From Clostridium sp. C2-6-12 (GTDB lineage Bacteria > Bacillota > Clostridia > Clostridiales > Clostridiaceae), in NCBI RefSeq assembly GCF_009928485.1, contig NZ_JAABNP010000008.1, forward strand, positions 1 to 64,000: a stretch of 64,000 nt of DNA. Reading direction: 5' to 3'. The position numbers and the translations under genes were made by a program. This document shows, in pieces, positions 18,614 to 27,256 of the stretch; position 1 is the stretch's first letter; each line of letters begins with the position of its first letter. The notes beneath the pieces are model-generated. The model saw only the letters and a list, made by a program, of their open reading frames with translations. It was not told the origin of the DNA and ran no database searches.

Positions 18614-18652
18614 GAAAAAGAATCTATATTTTAACTATATAGATTCTTTTTC
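18614..18652. terminator. Bidirectional terminator between miaB and ybaK
   Basis: GAAAAAGAATCTATAT pairs perfectly with ATATAGATTCTTTTTC around a 7-base loop. It has T-runs on both strands and sits between convergent genes. Confidence 0.88.
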
Positions 18653-18726
18653 TATGTATAAAGAAGGAGAGTGGATAGCATAAAAGCTTGGCTAATATGA
18701 TTTTGGTTTTCAGTAATATTTCAAAT

Positions 18727-19206
18727 TTATTTAATAACATCTACAAATGAGCATTCAATAACTTTTTGAAGATCATTTGGATTTATTTCAATTTGAGCTC
18801 CAATTTTTCCGCCACTAAAAACAATTGTGTCAAATAGTAAAGCTTCTTCTTGAACGTATGTTTTAAAAGTTTTTTTCATTCCAAGAGGAGAGCAGCCCCC
18901 GCGAATATAGCCAGTAATAGAATTTATATCTTTTACATGTATCATTTCTATATTTTTTTCACCAGCAGCTTTACTTGCCTTTTTCATATCTAATTCCTCA
19001 GCAACTGGAATTACAAAAACAAAATATTCTTTAGAATGTCCTTGAGTTACAAGAGTTTTGAAAACAGATTCAGGATCTTTGCCTATTTTGTTTGCAACTG
19101 CAATTCCATCTATTTTGTTATCTTTATTTTCATAGCTGTGAGTTGTATAATTAATTTTATTTGAGTCTAATAATCTCATTGCGTTGGTTTTTGTTTCTTT
19201 TGCCAT
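18727..19206 (-). CDS. ybaK: YbaK/EbsC-type aminoacyl-tRNA deacylase (Cys-tRNA(Pro))
   Basis: The 159-residue protein hydrolyses mischarged Cys-tRNA(Pro). It shows the family's DPESVFKTLVTQG, the catalytic-region KKASKAAGEKNIEM, and the conserved GYIRGGCSPLGMKK, close to the usual YbaK length. GGAGG at 19216-19220 fixes ATG 19206. The nuclease-like gene at 19227-19961 lies 20 bases upstream on the same strand, so the two may be cotranscribed. Confidence 0.9.
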   Translation of the reverse strand: MAKETKTNAMRLLDSNKINYTTHSYENKDNKIDGIAVANKIGKDPESVFKTLVTQGHSKEYFVFVIPVAEELDMKKASKAAGEKNIEMIHVKDINSITGYIRGGCSPLGMKKTFKTYVQEEALLFDTIVFSGGKIGAQIEINPNDLQKVIECSFVDVIK

Positions 19207-19226
19207 TTTAATTTTCCTCCAATATT

Positions 19227-19961
19227 TTATTTGTTTAAAACAATTTGTGATATACAATTACATATTTCAAAAATTTGTTCTTCTAATTCAGCATAGTACT
19301 TGATGTTATTAATACTATTTTCTCTATAATAGGCTTTGGTATCTATTTTAAAGATTGTATAACCAAGCTGCTCTAAATTTGATTTTTTGTTAAGATCCTT
19401 GCACATTTTGCCTTTGTGAAAGAATTTTCCATTAACTTCAATGCCGAATTTGTAGGTATTAATATCGTTAATAATAATTACTGGAATATCTAATTCTCCA
19501 ACAGTTGTCATTGTATTTATTCCAACAATAACTTCATATTTACCAAATAACTCTTTTCCTAGTACTTGAGAGATTTTAAGACGAACTACATCTTCTACAG
19601 TACTACCAGATAATTGCGTTTTAACAAATCTATCCAGCATAGTTTTTTTATAACTTTTACGAATACTAATATAATCTCTCTTTTTAACTGCTATTTTTTG
19701 AGCGTCTTTCAAGTTACGTTCCAAATCTAATTTTTTAAATATATATTGTATTGTCCGTTCGTTTTTACCGTATACATTTCCTGTTTCATTACACGACAAA
19801 TCGCTAATAAACAATTTATACATATCTTCAAATACATTTTTTAAATATGGCTTTATTATTTTCATACATTTCTTTAATTTTTCATCTTCAGCTGGTGTTA
19901 GAATGGTATTGTTAATAATTTTTCTAACTTCATCTGAATAATTTTTGTAGTATTTTGCCAT
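19227..19961 (-). CDS. HTH protein with Vsr/PD-(D/E)XK-like nuclease signature
   Basis: The N-terminal 100 residues include a helix-turn-helix-like stretch, GNVYGKNERTIQYIFKKL. The C-terminal part reads GELDIPVIII, then FGIEVNGKFFH, then KDLNKKSNLEQLGYTIFKID. This Asp, Glu-X-(N/D)-G, basic residue and L..GY..F.I pattern is that of Vsr/DUF559-type endonuclease folds. A nucleic acid-cutting role is inferred, not shown. GGAGG precedes ATG 19961 by 6 bases. The pairing with ybaK is unusual. Confidence 0.5.
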   Translation of the reverse strand: MAKYYKNYSDEVRKIINNTILTPAEDEKLKKCMKIIKPYLKNVFEDMYKLFISDLSCNETGNVYGKNERTIQYIFKKLDLERNLKDAQKIAVKKRDYISIRKSYKKTMLDRFVKTQLSGSTVEDVVRLKISQVLGKELFGKYEVIVGINTMTTVGELDIPVIIINDINTYKFGIEVNGKFFHKGKMCKDLNKKSNLEQLGYTIFKIDTKAYYRENSINNIKYYAELEEQIFEICNCISQIVLNK

Positions 19962-20306
19962 TATAAACCTCCGTTATTGAAAAATAACTAATGTAACTTA
20001 ATAATTTACTATATTAACTATAATATTATAACATAATATAGTAATACTATAATAAATTTTTAAATCTGCAATCTAAGTTGTGTATTTTGCAACTCGGTCA
20101 TTGTTGTGAGAGATTTTATATTCCAAGTTGTTTTGCAAGGTACAAAATAATGTTTAAAGATATTTTCAAATTTTATTTTTTGTCAGAATCGATGTTGATT
20201 ATTTTATGCAGATGAATTAGAAGAGAACAATCTGAAATATACATTTAAATAATGACTAATAATACAAGACAAAGATTTTGCTTCAAAAGAAAATTACATT
20301 TATATA

Positions 20307-20334
20307 ATTGCGTTAAATATACATTTAACGCAAT
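20307..20334. repeat. Perfect inverted repeat upstream of the recombinase gene
   Basis: ATTGCGTTAAAT-ATAC-ATTTAACGCAAT, twelve perfect pairs with a 4-base loop, 125 bases before the recombinase start. It has no clean U-run. It could be a terminator or a binding site. The rest of the 498-base gap (19962-20459) holds a small inverted repeat AGTTG-9-CAACT near 20077 and no gene I can see. Confidence 0.6.
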
Positions 20335-20459
20335 TATTGTATTGTTTTTAGAATTTTGATATAATATAGTTAACACTAGTAAAAATGCCAGAATTACTTG
20401 AAACTAGGTTGATTTTAAAGGCGTTTACAAAAAATATATAGAAATTATGGGTGAAAATT

Positions 20460-21449
20460 ATGAAATACGATATTCAAGTTATTAAAAACGAAAACCTTCC
20501 AGATAGTATGATTGATTTTTTGAATTATTTAGAAACTATAAGGAGTAAGTCACCAAATACCATAAATGGATACAAAACAGATTTGGTTGTATTTTTTAGG
20601 TTTATGATGATTTACACCGGGAAAATCCAATCAAATTTAGTTGAATTTGAAGAAATTGATATAAGAGAAATTGATGATGAATTTTTGAAAAAAATAAAAT
20701 TAAGAGACTTATATGCATTTCTTTCGTTTACAGAAAAATACAGAAGTAACAGTTCCTACGCAAGAGCTCGAAAGGTTGCGACATTAAAATCATTTTTTAA
20801 ATTTCTTCAAAACAAAGCAAAAATTATATTGGACAATCCAGCTATTGAGTTAGAGTCGCCTAAACTAAATAAGCGTCATCCTGTGTATCTTACTTTGAAT
20901 CAGAGTATACATTTATTAGATTCATTAGATAATAATAATAAAAATTATCATAGAGATTACTGTATTCTTACTTTCTTTTTAAATTGTGGAATGCGGCTTT
21001 CGGAATTGTGTGGTATACAAATTGATAAATTTAAAGAAGACACTTTAACTATAATCGGTAAAGGTAACAAGGAAAGAACTGTTTATTTAAACGAAGCTTG
21101 TTTAAAAGCTTTGAAAAATTATCTAAACGTCCGAGATGATTCCAAAGCTTTATTAGAAAATAAAAAATATTTATTTTTATCTTCGCGAAATTTACCAATT
21201 AGTAAACGTACCGTTGAAATTATGATAAAAAAACATATAACAAATGCTGGTTATACAGATGACAAATATACTCCACATAAATTAAGACACACTGCTGCTA
21301 CCCTTATGTACAAATATGGAAATGTAGATATAAGAAGTCTTCAAAGTATTTTAGGACACGAAAATATATCTACAACTCAAATTTACACTCACGTTGATGA
21401 TGATTCTTTGAGAGATGCAGTTAAATCAAATCCACTTTCAAAATTATAG
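20460..21449 (+). CDS. Tyrosine recombinase, XerC/XerD-like
   Basis: The N-terminal SAM-like core-binding domain covers residues 1-140. The catalytic domain carries the full Arg-Lys-His-Arg-His-Tyr set: CGMRLSELCG, GKGNKERTV, HKLRHTAATL, LGHENISTTQIYTHV. The length, 329 residues from ATG 20460, fits chromosomal Xer proteins more than phage integrases, and no other phage genes are present. A GTG at 20451 is a possible alternative start. It ends at a shared terminator facing the lipoprotein gene. Confidence 0.87.
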   Translation: MKYDIQVIKNENLPDSMIDFLNYLETIRSKSPNTINGYKTDLVVFFRFMMIYTGKIQSNLVEFEEIDIREIDDEFLKKIKLRDLYAFLSFTEKYRSNSSYARARKVATLKSFFKFLQNKAKIILDNPAIELESPKLNKRHPVYLTLNQSIHLLDSLDNNNKNYHRDYCILTFFLNCGMRLSELCGIQIDKFKEDTLTIIGKGNKERTVYLNEACLKALKNYLNVRDDSKALLENKKYLFLSSRNLPISKRTVEIMIKKHITNAGYTDDKYTPHKLRHTAATLMYKYGNVDIRSLQSILGHENISTTQIYTHVDDDSLRDAVKSNPLSKL

Positions 21450-21486
21450 ACCACTCTCCTATTTGCTAATTCGTATTTTATAAAAC

Positions 21487-21532
21487 AAAAGAAAGTTACA
21501 GAATTTATTAAAATACAGTAACTTTCTTTTTC
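21487..21532. terminator. Bidirectional terminator
   Basis: AAAAGAAAGTTAC pairs with GTAACTTTCTTTT around an 18-base loop, between the convergent recombinase and lipoprotein genes. Confidence 0.85.
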
Positions 21533-21570
21533 TAATATGTATATTTATTTCTTTAAAAAACAAAAGTATG

Positions 21571-22275
21571 TTAACGAATTAAAGGAGATCCATACATTGA
21601 ATTAAATTGATTGATGTATGAAGGTTCGTTGCCTTCGTACATTATAAGGGAATTCCCTTTCCTATAGTAATATGGAGCTCTAGTATAATTTGCATTTGTT
21701 CCATTAATAGTTAATCCGTTTTTAGAAATTTTTTTGATATCTCCATCTAAATCTTTAGGATTACCATATTCATAAACTCTAACAATATCATTTCCTGCCA
21801 TATAATCAGTTTCGTTTCCAGTGAAATAATTTTTTGCAGTATTTGCTGAATCTTTAAGTTTATATCCTGCTTTTGCAAAATCATCTCTAAAGTTCATGGC
21901 AGTATAATTTGCGGCGTTAATTGCTCCGTCAGTAGCATTTCTTGTTGTATCAGTCATATTAGCAGAATTTCGATTTGCTGGTTCGCCTGTATTTCCAACA
22001 GTCGTACCAGTTCCAGTTCCTTGTTGACTAGTAGCATTGTTGTTTGTTCCGGTTCTAGTTCCTTGTTGACCAGTAGCATTATTATTTGTACCAGTTCCGG
22101 TTCCTTGTTGACCAGTAGCATTGTTGTTTGTACCAGTTCCGGTTCCTTGTTGACTAGTGGCATTGTTGTTTGTGCCAGTCCTTGGGCGCATTGTTGTATT
22201 TTTGCATCCATCTAATAGCGCAGAATTTATAAGCACTCCAAACAAAATCAAAGCTAAAATAGATTTTCTCTTCAT
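21571..22275 (-). CDS. Putative lipoprotein with four 14-residue repeats
   Basis: The N-terminus is a signal sequence with a possible lipobox LLDGC near residue 23. Four near-identical 14-residue repeats of the form TGTNNNATGQQGTG follow. The C-terminal 130 residues (from about ANYTAMNFRDDF) look folded but are not recognised. Start ATG 22275 has GGGTGG 8-9 bases upstream; the ATG at 22293 has none. The 234-residue product is probably anchored to the outer face of the membrane. Confidence 0.65.
   Translation of the reverse strand: MKRKSILALILFGVLINSALLDGCKNTTMRPRTGTNNNATSQQGTGTGTNNNATGQQGTGTGTNNNATGQQGTRTGTNNNATSQQGTGTGTTVGNTGEPANRNSANMTDTTRNATDGAINAANYTAMNFRDDFAKAGYKLKDSANTAKNYFTGNETDYMAGNDIVRVYEYGNPKDLDGDIKKISKNGLTINGTNANYTRAPYYYRKGNSLIMYEGNEPSYINQFNSMYGSPLIR
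22021..22188 (-). repeat. Four tandem 42-bp repeats inside the lipoprotein gene
   Basis: TTGTTGAC recurs at 22021, 22063, 22105 and 22147, an exact 42-base period, and each unit differs from the next by a few bases. The reading frame is kept (14 codons per unit), so copy number can change without breaking the gene. Confidence 0.92.
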
Positions 22276-22358
22276 AATAAACCACCCTTTCATATAACTT
22301 ATAATATGTCACATGATTATTATGTGGAATAAAGAGAAAATCTATTCATAATACTACT

Positions 22359-22778
22359 CTACTCTCTTTTGAGTTTTCTGATTCCAGGATAAAGTTCCTC
22401 GGTCATTTCTTCAAGATCAACATCGTTTGTCAAACCTATTTCGTCTAAATATTCAATATGATCAAAAGCATCTTCGTATTCTTCATCGGCTAAAAATTCA
22501 TCAGTTAAATCTGATGTTTTTCCAAATTTATTGTATATTTCTTTTAAATCAAGATTATCTTCGTTTATTTCCTCCAACTCATCTTCGCTTAAAGAAGCTT
22601 TTAAATCATTAAAAAATTCTTCTTCTAATATTTCATTTTCTTCTTTTGATTTTGCGATTTCTTCTATTTTTATAGCCTTTGTATCTATGCCATCCATTTC
22701 CAAGCACTTACCACAGTTATCACAAATTTTATTTTCGTAAATATCACAATAATCATCATCTGTATATTTATATGCCAT
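22359..22778 (-). CDS. Acidic hypothetical protein with CXXCXXC motif
   Basis: The 139-residue protein begins MAYKYTDDDYCD and has CDNCGKCLE at about 20-28, a likely metal site. The remainder is very rich in Glu and Asp (EENEILEEEFF, EDELEEINEDN) and predicted helical. GAGG 8 bases upstream favours ATG 22778. I recall similar short CDNCGKC proteins as uncharacterised in clostridia. Function unknown. Confidence 0.6.
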   Translation of the reverse strand: MAYKYTDDDYCDIYENKICDNCGKCLEMDGIDTKAIKIEEIAKSKEENEILEEEFFNDLKASLSEDELEEINEDNLDLKEIYNKFGKTSDLTDEFLADEEYEDAFDHIEYLDEIGLTNDVDLEEMTEELYPGIRKLKRE

Positions 22779-22893
22779 TTGAAACACCTCATTTTTTATT
22801 TTAGAATAATAATTATATCAAAATTAATAAATCAAATCAAATTTTCTCCTAAGAAATTGCAAAATTAATTTTACTTTAAAATATAATTTAATT

Positions 22894-23394
22894 TTAAAAA
22901 ATTTCTTGCCAATCTATATATTTGTTTAAAATATCAACTGACTTCTCCAAGTATTCTTGTTCTAATTTGGTAAATCTATTCAATTCACTACTATCTAGAT
23001 CAAGAACGCCTATAAGTTTATCATCTTTAACTATTGGGATAACTATTTCAGAATTAGATGCTGCATCACAAGCGATATGTCCTTCGAATTTATTTACATC
23101 TTCAACTAATACAGTTTCTCTTTTTAATGCAGCTGTTCCACAAACACCTTTTCCTATTTGAATTTTAGTGCAAGCTGGCATTCCTTGAAATGGTCCTAAA
23201 ATAAGTTCGTTGTTTTTTTCTAAATAAAATCCACACCAATTTATTCTTCCAATAATAGCGTTAATTAATGCTGAAGCATTACAAAGTTTTGTTATAGATA
23301 ATTCATCTCCTTGAACTAATCCTTCAAGCATAATAAGCATATTATCTAATTTACTTTCTGTACTTAAATTTTCAAAAACCTTTATATCAAACAT
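22894..23394 (-). CDS. msrC: Free methionine-(R)-sulfoxide reductase (GAF domain)
   Basis: This 166-residue GAF-domain enzyme reduces free methionine-R-sulfoxide. The family's pattern is intact: WCGFYL, LGPFQGMPAC, GKGVCGTAA, FEGHIACDAASNSEIV, with the three conserved Cys present. AAGGAAGG favours ATG 23394; the ATG seven codons upstream contains that site. It is divergent from lexA. Confidence 0.9.
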   Translation of the reverse strand: MFDIKVFENLSTESKLDNMLIMLEGLVQGDELSITKLCNASALINAIIGRINWCGFYLEKNNELILGPFQGMPACTKIQIGKGVCGTAALKRETVLVEDVNKFEGHIACDAASNSEIVIPIVKDDKLIGVLDLDSSELNRFTKLEQEYLEKSVDILNKYIDWQEIF

Positions 23395-23585
23395 TGATTT
23401 GTCCTTCCTTTTCATAAAGTAATTATTTAATACATTAAAAATATTGTATATATTTTTAATATTTATAATAAATATAATACTATTATTTTAATAATATGGG
23501 AAGAATAATATATAAAGTTTAAATTATAACAAAATTGCAATTAGTTTTACTACTATATAACAGTTTAAAGACTTAAGATGTTTTA

Positions 23586-23624
23586 GAACATAAGTTTGCT
23601 ATATATCTAAGTATGTGATATACT
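23586..23624 (+). promoter_or_regulatory. lexA promoter with LexA box
   Basis: GAACATAAGTTT (23586-23597) matches the Gram-positive LexA box GAACNNNNGTTC in all but the last base. It overlaps the -35 TTGCTA (23596-23601), which is 17 bases from the -10 TATACT (23619-23624). This is the layout expected for autorepression and SOS induction. Confidence 0.75.
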
Positions 23625-23651
23625 AATTATAGGAATAGTGAGGTGTTTGTA

Positions 23652-24257
23652 ATGACAGACGAAAAAGATAAGCAATCAGAAATATATGAATTTTTAAAAA
23701 GTTATACTGAAAATAAGGGATATCCACCTTCTGTAAGAGAAATTTGTGAAGCTGTATCTTTAAGATCAACTTCAACTGTTCATGGCCATTTAAAAAGATT
23801 AGAGAAAAAAGGCATGATTAAAAGAGATCCTTCAAAACCAAGAGCTCTCGAAATAGCAGAACTTTCAACTCCAAAGAAGGAAATGATTAATATTCCTATT
23901 GTAGGAAAAATAACTGCAGGTTTGCCAATACTTGCAACTGAAAATGTAGAAGATACTTTTCCTATACCATTAGATTATATAAAGCATGATAAAGAACTTT
24001 TTATGCTTAGAGTTTCAGGTAAAAGTATGATTAATGTTGGAATTAACGATAATGATTTAGCTATTATAGAAAGTACTAATAGTGCTATTAATGGTGATAT
24101 TGTTGTTGCATTAATAGATGATAGTGCTACCATTAAAAGATTCTACAAAGAAAAAGATCATATTAGACTTCAACCTGAAAATGATTCTATGGATCCTATT
24201 ATAGTTGATGACTGCCAAGTACTAGGTAAATTAGTAGGAATATTTAGAGCTTTTTAG
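23652..24257 (+). CDS. lexA: LexA repressor
   Basis: LexA represses SOS genes and cleaves itself when RecA is activated. The winged HTH covers residues 1-70 ([15 protein letters not shown]). The cleavage site Ala-Gly is in KITAGLPI, the catalytic Ser in [10 protein letters not shown], and the Lys in [16 protein letters not shown] is 8 bases before ATG 23652, giving 201 residues. Its own LexA box lies upstream at 23586. Confidence 0.95.
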   Translation: MTDEKDKQSEIYEFLKSYTENKGYPPSVREICEAVSLRSTSTVHGHLKRLEKKGMIKRDPSKPRALEIAELSTPKKEMINIPIVGKITAGLPILATENVEDTFPIPLDYIKHDKELFMLRVSGKSMINVGINDNDLAIIESTNSAINGDIVVALIDDSATIKRFYKEKDHIRLQPENDSMDPIIVDDCQVLGKLVGIFRAF

Positions 24258-24309
24258 AAAATCACTAAGAAGAATTTAATCATTATAAAAACTTAAGAAA
24301 ATGACTTTA

Positions 24310-24375
24310 ATAAACCACCTAATTTACTTTTTTATTAATATAAATGAGTAAAAATGAGTAAATTAGGTGGTTTAT
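24310..24375. terminator. Bidirectional terminator between lexA and the PLP enzyme
   Basis: ATAAACCACCTAATTTAC pairs over 18 bases with GTAAATTAGGTGGTTTAT. The 30-base loop is longer than usual. The genes on both sides point towards it. Confidence 0.7.
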
Positions 24376-24398
24376 ATGTTTTATTATATCTTAAATGT

Positions 24399-25688
24399 TT
24401 ATTGTACTTCTAAAACTTTGCTTAATCCAATAAGGACGCCTATCTTGCCATGGTCAAAGTTCAAACCGCCTTGAATATAAGCTATGTATGGCTCTCTAAC
24501 AGGTCCATCAGCTGATAATTCTATAGTGGATCCAGAAATGAATGCACCTGCAGCCATTACAATTTCATTATCATAACCAGGCATTGCCCATGGTTCGCAT
24601 ACAGCAAAAGCATCTATTGGAGAACCTGCTTGTATACCGCTGCAGAAATTAACCAGTTTCTTAGGATCGCCAAATTCGATTGCTTGAATTATGTCTGTTC
24701 TTTTTTCGTTTGAAGCTGGGAATACCTTAAAACCTGCAATTTCCATTACACGGGCACAAAATACTGCTGTTTTTACAGCTTCAATTGATACATGTGGTGC
24801 AGAAAACAATCCTTGATAGAAACTTCTCATAAGCCCATAAGTAGCACCGTATTCACCGCCTACACCAGGTACAGTCATTCTGTTAGCAGCTGCATCAACA
24901 TACTCTTTTTTACCCACAATATATCCGCCTCCAGGTGCAATGCCTCCTCCTATGTTTTTCATAAGAGATCCAGCCATTATATCAGCACCAAATTCTGTAG
25001 GTTCTGTTGTTTCAATAAATTCTCCATAGCAATTATCTACAAATATAATTACATCTTTTCTAACTTCTCTTATATTTTTAATTACTTCTGCAATTTGTGA
25101 AACTAAAAATGATTTTCTTGATGCATAACCTGTACTTCTTTGTATATGTATAAGTTTTATGCTTTCATCAGCCTTTAAAGCTTCTTTAATTTTATCAAAT
25201 TGAAAATTACCTTCTTTATCTAAATCTACTATGTCTGTTTTTACTCCATATTGATCTAAAGAACCTGGATTTTTCTTTTTTGATAATCCTAAAACTCCAA
25301 GTAAAGTATCATATGGAATTCCTGAAACACAAAGGATTTTGTCTCCAGGTCGTACGTTTCCAGCTATAGCACAACCAATAGCATGAGTTCCACTTACAAA
25401 ATGAGGACGAACCAACCCTGCTTCTGCCTTAAATATATTGGCATAAACTTTATCTAAAGCATCCCTTCCTAAATCATCTAAGCCATACCCAGTTGTATTA
25501 GTAAAATGAGAATCACTAATTTTTTCTTGTTGAAAAGCTCTTAAAACTTTAAGTTGATTAAATTCTCTAATTTCATCATATTCTTTAAATTGTTCTTCAA
25601 TATCAGAAAGAGCCTGTCTATATATTTCAAATGTTCTTTGACTAATATTATAATTGTCTATTAAAAATTCTTCTGTTTTCTTTAGCAT
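24399..25688 (-). CDS. PLP-dependent methionine gamma-lyase family / aluminium resistance protein
   Basis: The 429-residue protein matches the clostridial family named both aluminium resistance protein and methionine gamma-lyase family (YnbB-like). Features are the PLP-binding segment GSLMKNIGGGIAPGGGYIVG with the Schiff-base Lys, FVDNCYGEF upstream, and GGVGGEYGATYG. The reaction is not proven for most members. AAGGAG precedes ATG by about 10 bases. It lies downstream of hfq, a common clostridial arrangement. Confidence 0.85.
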   Translation of the reverse strand: MLKKTEEFLIDNYNISQRTFEIYRQALSDIEEQFKEYDEIREFNQLKVLRAFQQEKISDSHFTNTTGYGLDDLGRDALDKVYANIFKAEAGLVRPHFVSGTHAIGCAIAGNVRPGDKILCVSGIPYDTLLGVLGLSKKKNPGSLDQYGVKTDIVDLDKEGNFQFDKIKEALKADESIKLIHIQRSTGYASRKSFLVSQIAEVIKNIREVRKDVIIFVDNCYGEFIETTEPTEFGADIMAGSLMKNIGGGIAPGGGYIVGKKEYVDAAANRMTVPGVGGEYGATYGLMRSFYQGLFSAPHVSIEAVKTAVFCARVMEIAGFKVFPASNEKRTDIIQAIEFGDPKKLVNFCSGIQAGSPIDAFAVCEPWAMPGYDNEIVMAAGAFISGSTIELSADGPVREPYIAYIQGGLNFDHGKIGVLIGLSKVLEVQ

Positions 25689-25791
25689 ATTTTATTTCTC
25701 CTTAAGCTATTGTAATTAAAAAACCAATATATATTTTACAGCTTAGAGAATGTATTGTAAAACTATTTTTAATTTTTTCTCCCTAAAGTTT

Positions 25792-25815
25792 TTAGGTGGG
25801 TATTACCCCACCTAA
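25792..25815. repeat. Stem-loop between hfq and the PLP enzyme gene
   Basis: TTAGGTGGG pairs with CCCACCTAA around TATTAC. It lacks a T-run on the minus strand, so it may be a processing or protective hairpin within the hfq transcript, not a true terminator. Its AGGTGG core recurs in the hairpin on the other side of the gene. Confidence 0.5.
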
Positions 25816-25829
25816 TTTTAATATTAATA

Positions 25830-26063
25830 TTATTCATTTTCTGTAAATAAAATTGGCTTAATTGGTGTTATTGTTGATATTGAATGCTTGTATATAAGCA
25901 TTTGCTTATTTTCACATTCTAAAATAACAGTGAAATTATCAAAACCCTTTACAAAACCTTTTAATTGAAATCCATTCATTAAATGTATTGTTATTTGAAG
26001 TCTATTTTTTCTTGCGTTATTTAAAAAAATATCCTGCAAGTTGCTTTGTTGTTTATTGACCAA
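25830..26063 (-). CDS. hfq: RNA chaperone Hfq
   Basis: The 77-residue Sm-like protein has Sm1 around [20 protein letters not shown] (proximal-face Gln at about 10) and the Sm2 motif YKHSISTI, the clostridial form of YKHAIS. It forms hexamers that bind small RNAs. Start is TTG at 26063, 9 bases after GGAGG; no ATG is available. It follows miaA after 41 bases. Confidence 0.95.
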   Translation of the reverse strand: MVNKQQSNLQDIFLNNARKNRLQITIHLMNGFQLKGFVKGFDNFTVILECENKQMLIYKHSISTITPIKPILFTENE

Positions 26064-26104
26064 ATCGTAACACCTCCATAAGAAACTTTATTATAATTAT
26101 ACCC

Positions 26105-27034
26105 TTAGTTTTTTCTTATGTCATTAATGATTTTATCTAAAATTTCTTCATCATTCATTATATCTTTATCAATAAATACGCATCGAGTATCACGTCTAAA
26201 CCATGTTAGCTGTCTTTTTGCATAATTACGTGATCCTTGCTTTATCATATTGACTGCTTCTTCTAAAGATATCTTACCTTCTAAATAATATAAAATTTCT
26301 TTATATCCTATCCCCTGCATTGATTGCATATCTGAAGTATATCCCATATCCTTAAGTTTTATACACTCTTCTAACAGGCCTTTTTCCATCATAATATCCA
26401 CACGCATATTTATTCTACTATACAATTTCTCTCTGTCCATAGTTAATACATAATAATAAACATCATAATTACTATTATAAAAATCTTCTCCAGCATTATA
26501 AGAACTAAAGGGTTTGTTTGTAAGCTTATATACTTCCAGTGCTCTTATTACTCTTTTTCTATTGTTTGGATGAATTTCCTTGTAGCTTATAGGATCACAT
26601 TCCTTTAGCATTTCGTGTACATATTCATTACCTTTTTCTAAGGCTAACTCTTCTAGGTACTGCCTATACTGTTCATCTTTCTCCGCTTCTGTGAAGGTCA
26701 TATTACAAGTTAAAGCGTTTATGTAAAGACCAGTCCCCCCTGATATTATAGGAAGCTTTCCTTTAGCTAAAATTTCTTCTAGTGCTTTGTTACCATATTC
26801 CTTGAAATCTGCAACTGAAAATGGAATATCTGGATTTATTACATCAATTAAATAATGTGGAATTCCATTCATTTCTTCTGGTGTTACTTTTGCAGAACCA
26901 ATATCCATGTATTTATAAATCTGCATAGAATCAGCTGAAATAATTTCTCCGTTTAATTTTTGAGCAAGCTTAATAGAAAGGTCTGTTTTACCAACAGCAG
27001 TTGGACCACCTATTACTAGTAATTTTTTTTTCAT
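26105..27034 (-). CDS. miaA: tRNA dimethylallyltransferase MiaA
   Basis: MiaA adds a dimethylallyl group to A37 of tRNAs reading UNN codons. The P-loop is [12 protein letters not shown], followed by [21 protein letters not shown] and [12 protein letters not shown], all family landmarks, in 309 residues. It supplies the substrate of MiaB (17066). It lies between mutL and hfq on the minus strand. Confidence 0.95.
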   Translation of the reverse strand: MKKKLLVIGGPTAVGKTDLSIKLAQKLNGEIISADSMQIYKYMDIGSAKVTPEEMNGIPHYLIDVINPDIPFSVADFKEYGNKALEEILAKGKLPIISGGTGLYINALTCNMTFTEAEKDEQYRQYLEELALEKGNEYVHEMLKECDPISYKEIHPNNRKRVIRALEVYKLTNKPFSSYNAGEDFYNSNYDVYYYVLTMDREKLYSRINMRVDIMMEKGLLEECIKLKDMGYTSDMQSMQGIGYKEILYYLEGKISLEEAVNMIKQGSRNYAKRQLTWFRRDTRCVFIDKDIMNDEEILDKIINDIRKN

Positions 27035-27127
27035 TTATTTTATCAATTCCTTTCTTTAGGCACATTTATATAATTTTACCTATTGAGATAGTAAACTTTA
27101 TTATAAATTCAATAGGTAAAAAATGAA

Positions 27128-27248
27128 TCCTAGTATCGGGTCTAAATGAATAATTAAGGAATAAAAGCCATTGGCTTTGTTGAAATAAATTTAAAGATTA
27201 CCTGGAAGAATATACTCCTCAATCATCCATTATTGACCATTCATCATT
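27128..27248 (+). repeat. Dispersed repeat family B, copy 4
   Basis: AAATGAATAATTAAGGAATA then AAAGCCATTGGCTTTG, ending ACTCCTCAATCATCCATT. It matches the inverted copy at 5856-5958 at both ends. It fills the mutL-miaA gap. Confidence 0.65.
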
Positions 27249-27256
27249 ATTTAATT

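Noticed and set aside
20460..21449. Integrase of a prophage or genomic island
   Set aside because: No phage structural genes, tRNA target or flanking direct repeats are visible, and the protein resembles chromosomal Xer recombinases.
22021..22188. CRISPR-like array
   Set aside because: The 42-bp units are contiguous without spacers and are translated in frame inside a lipoprotein gene.
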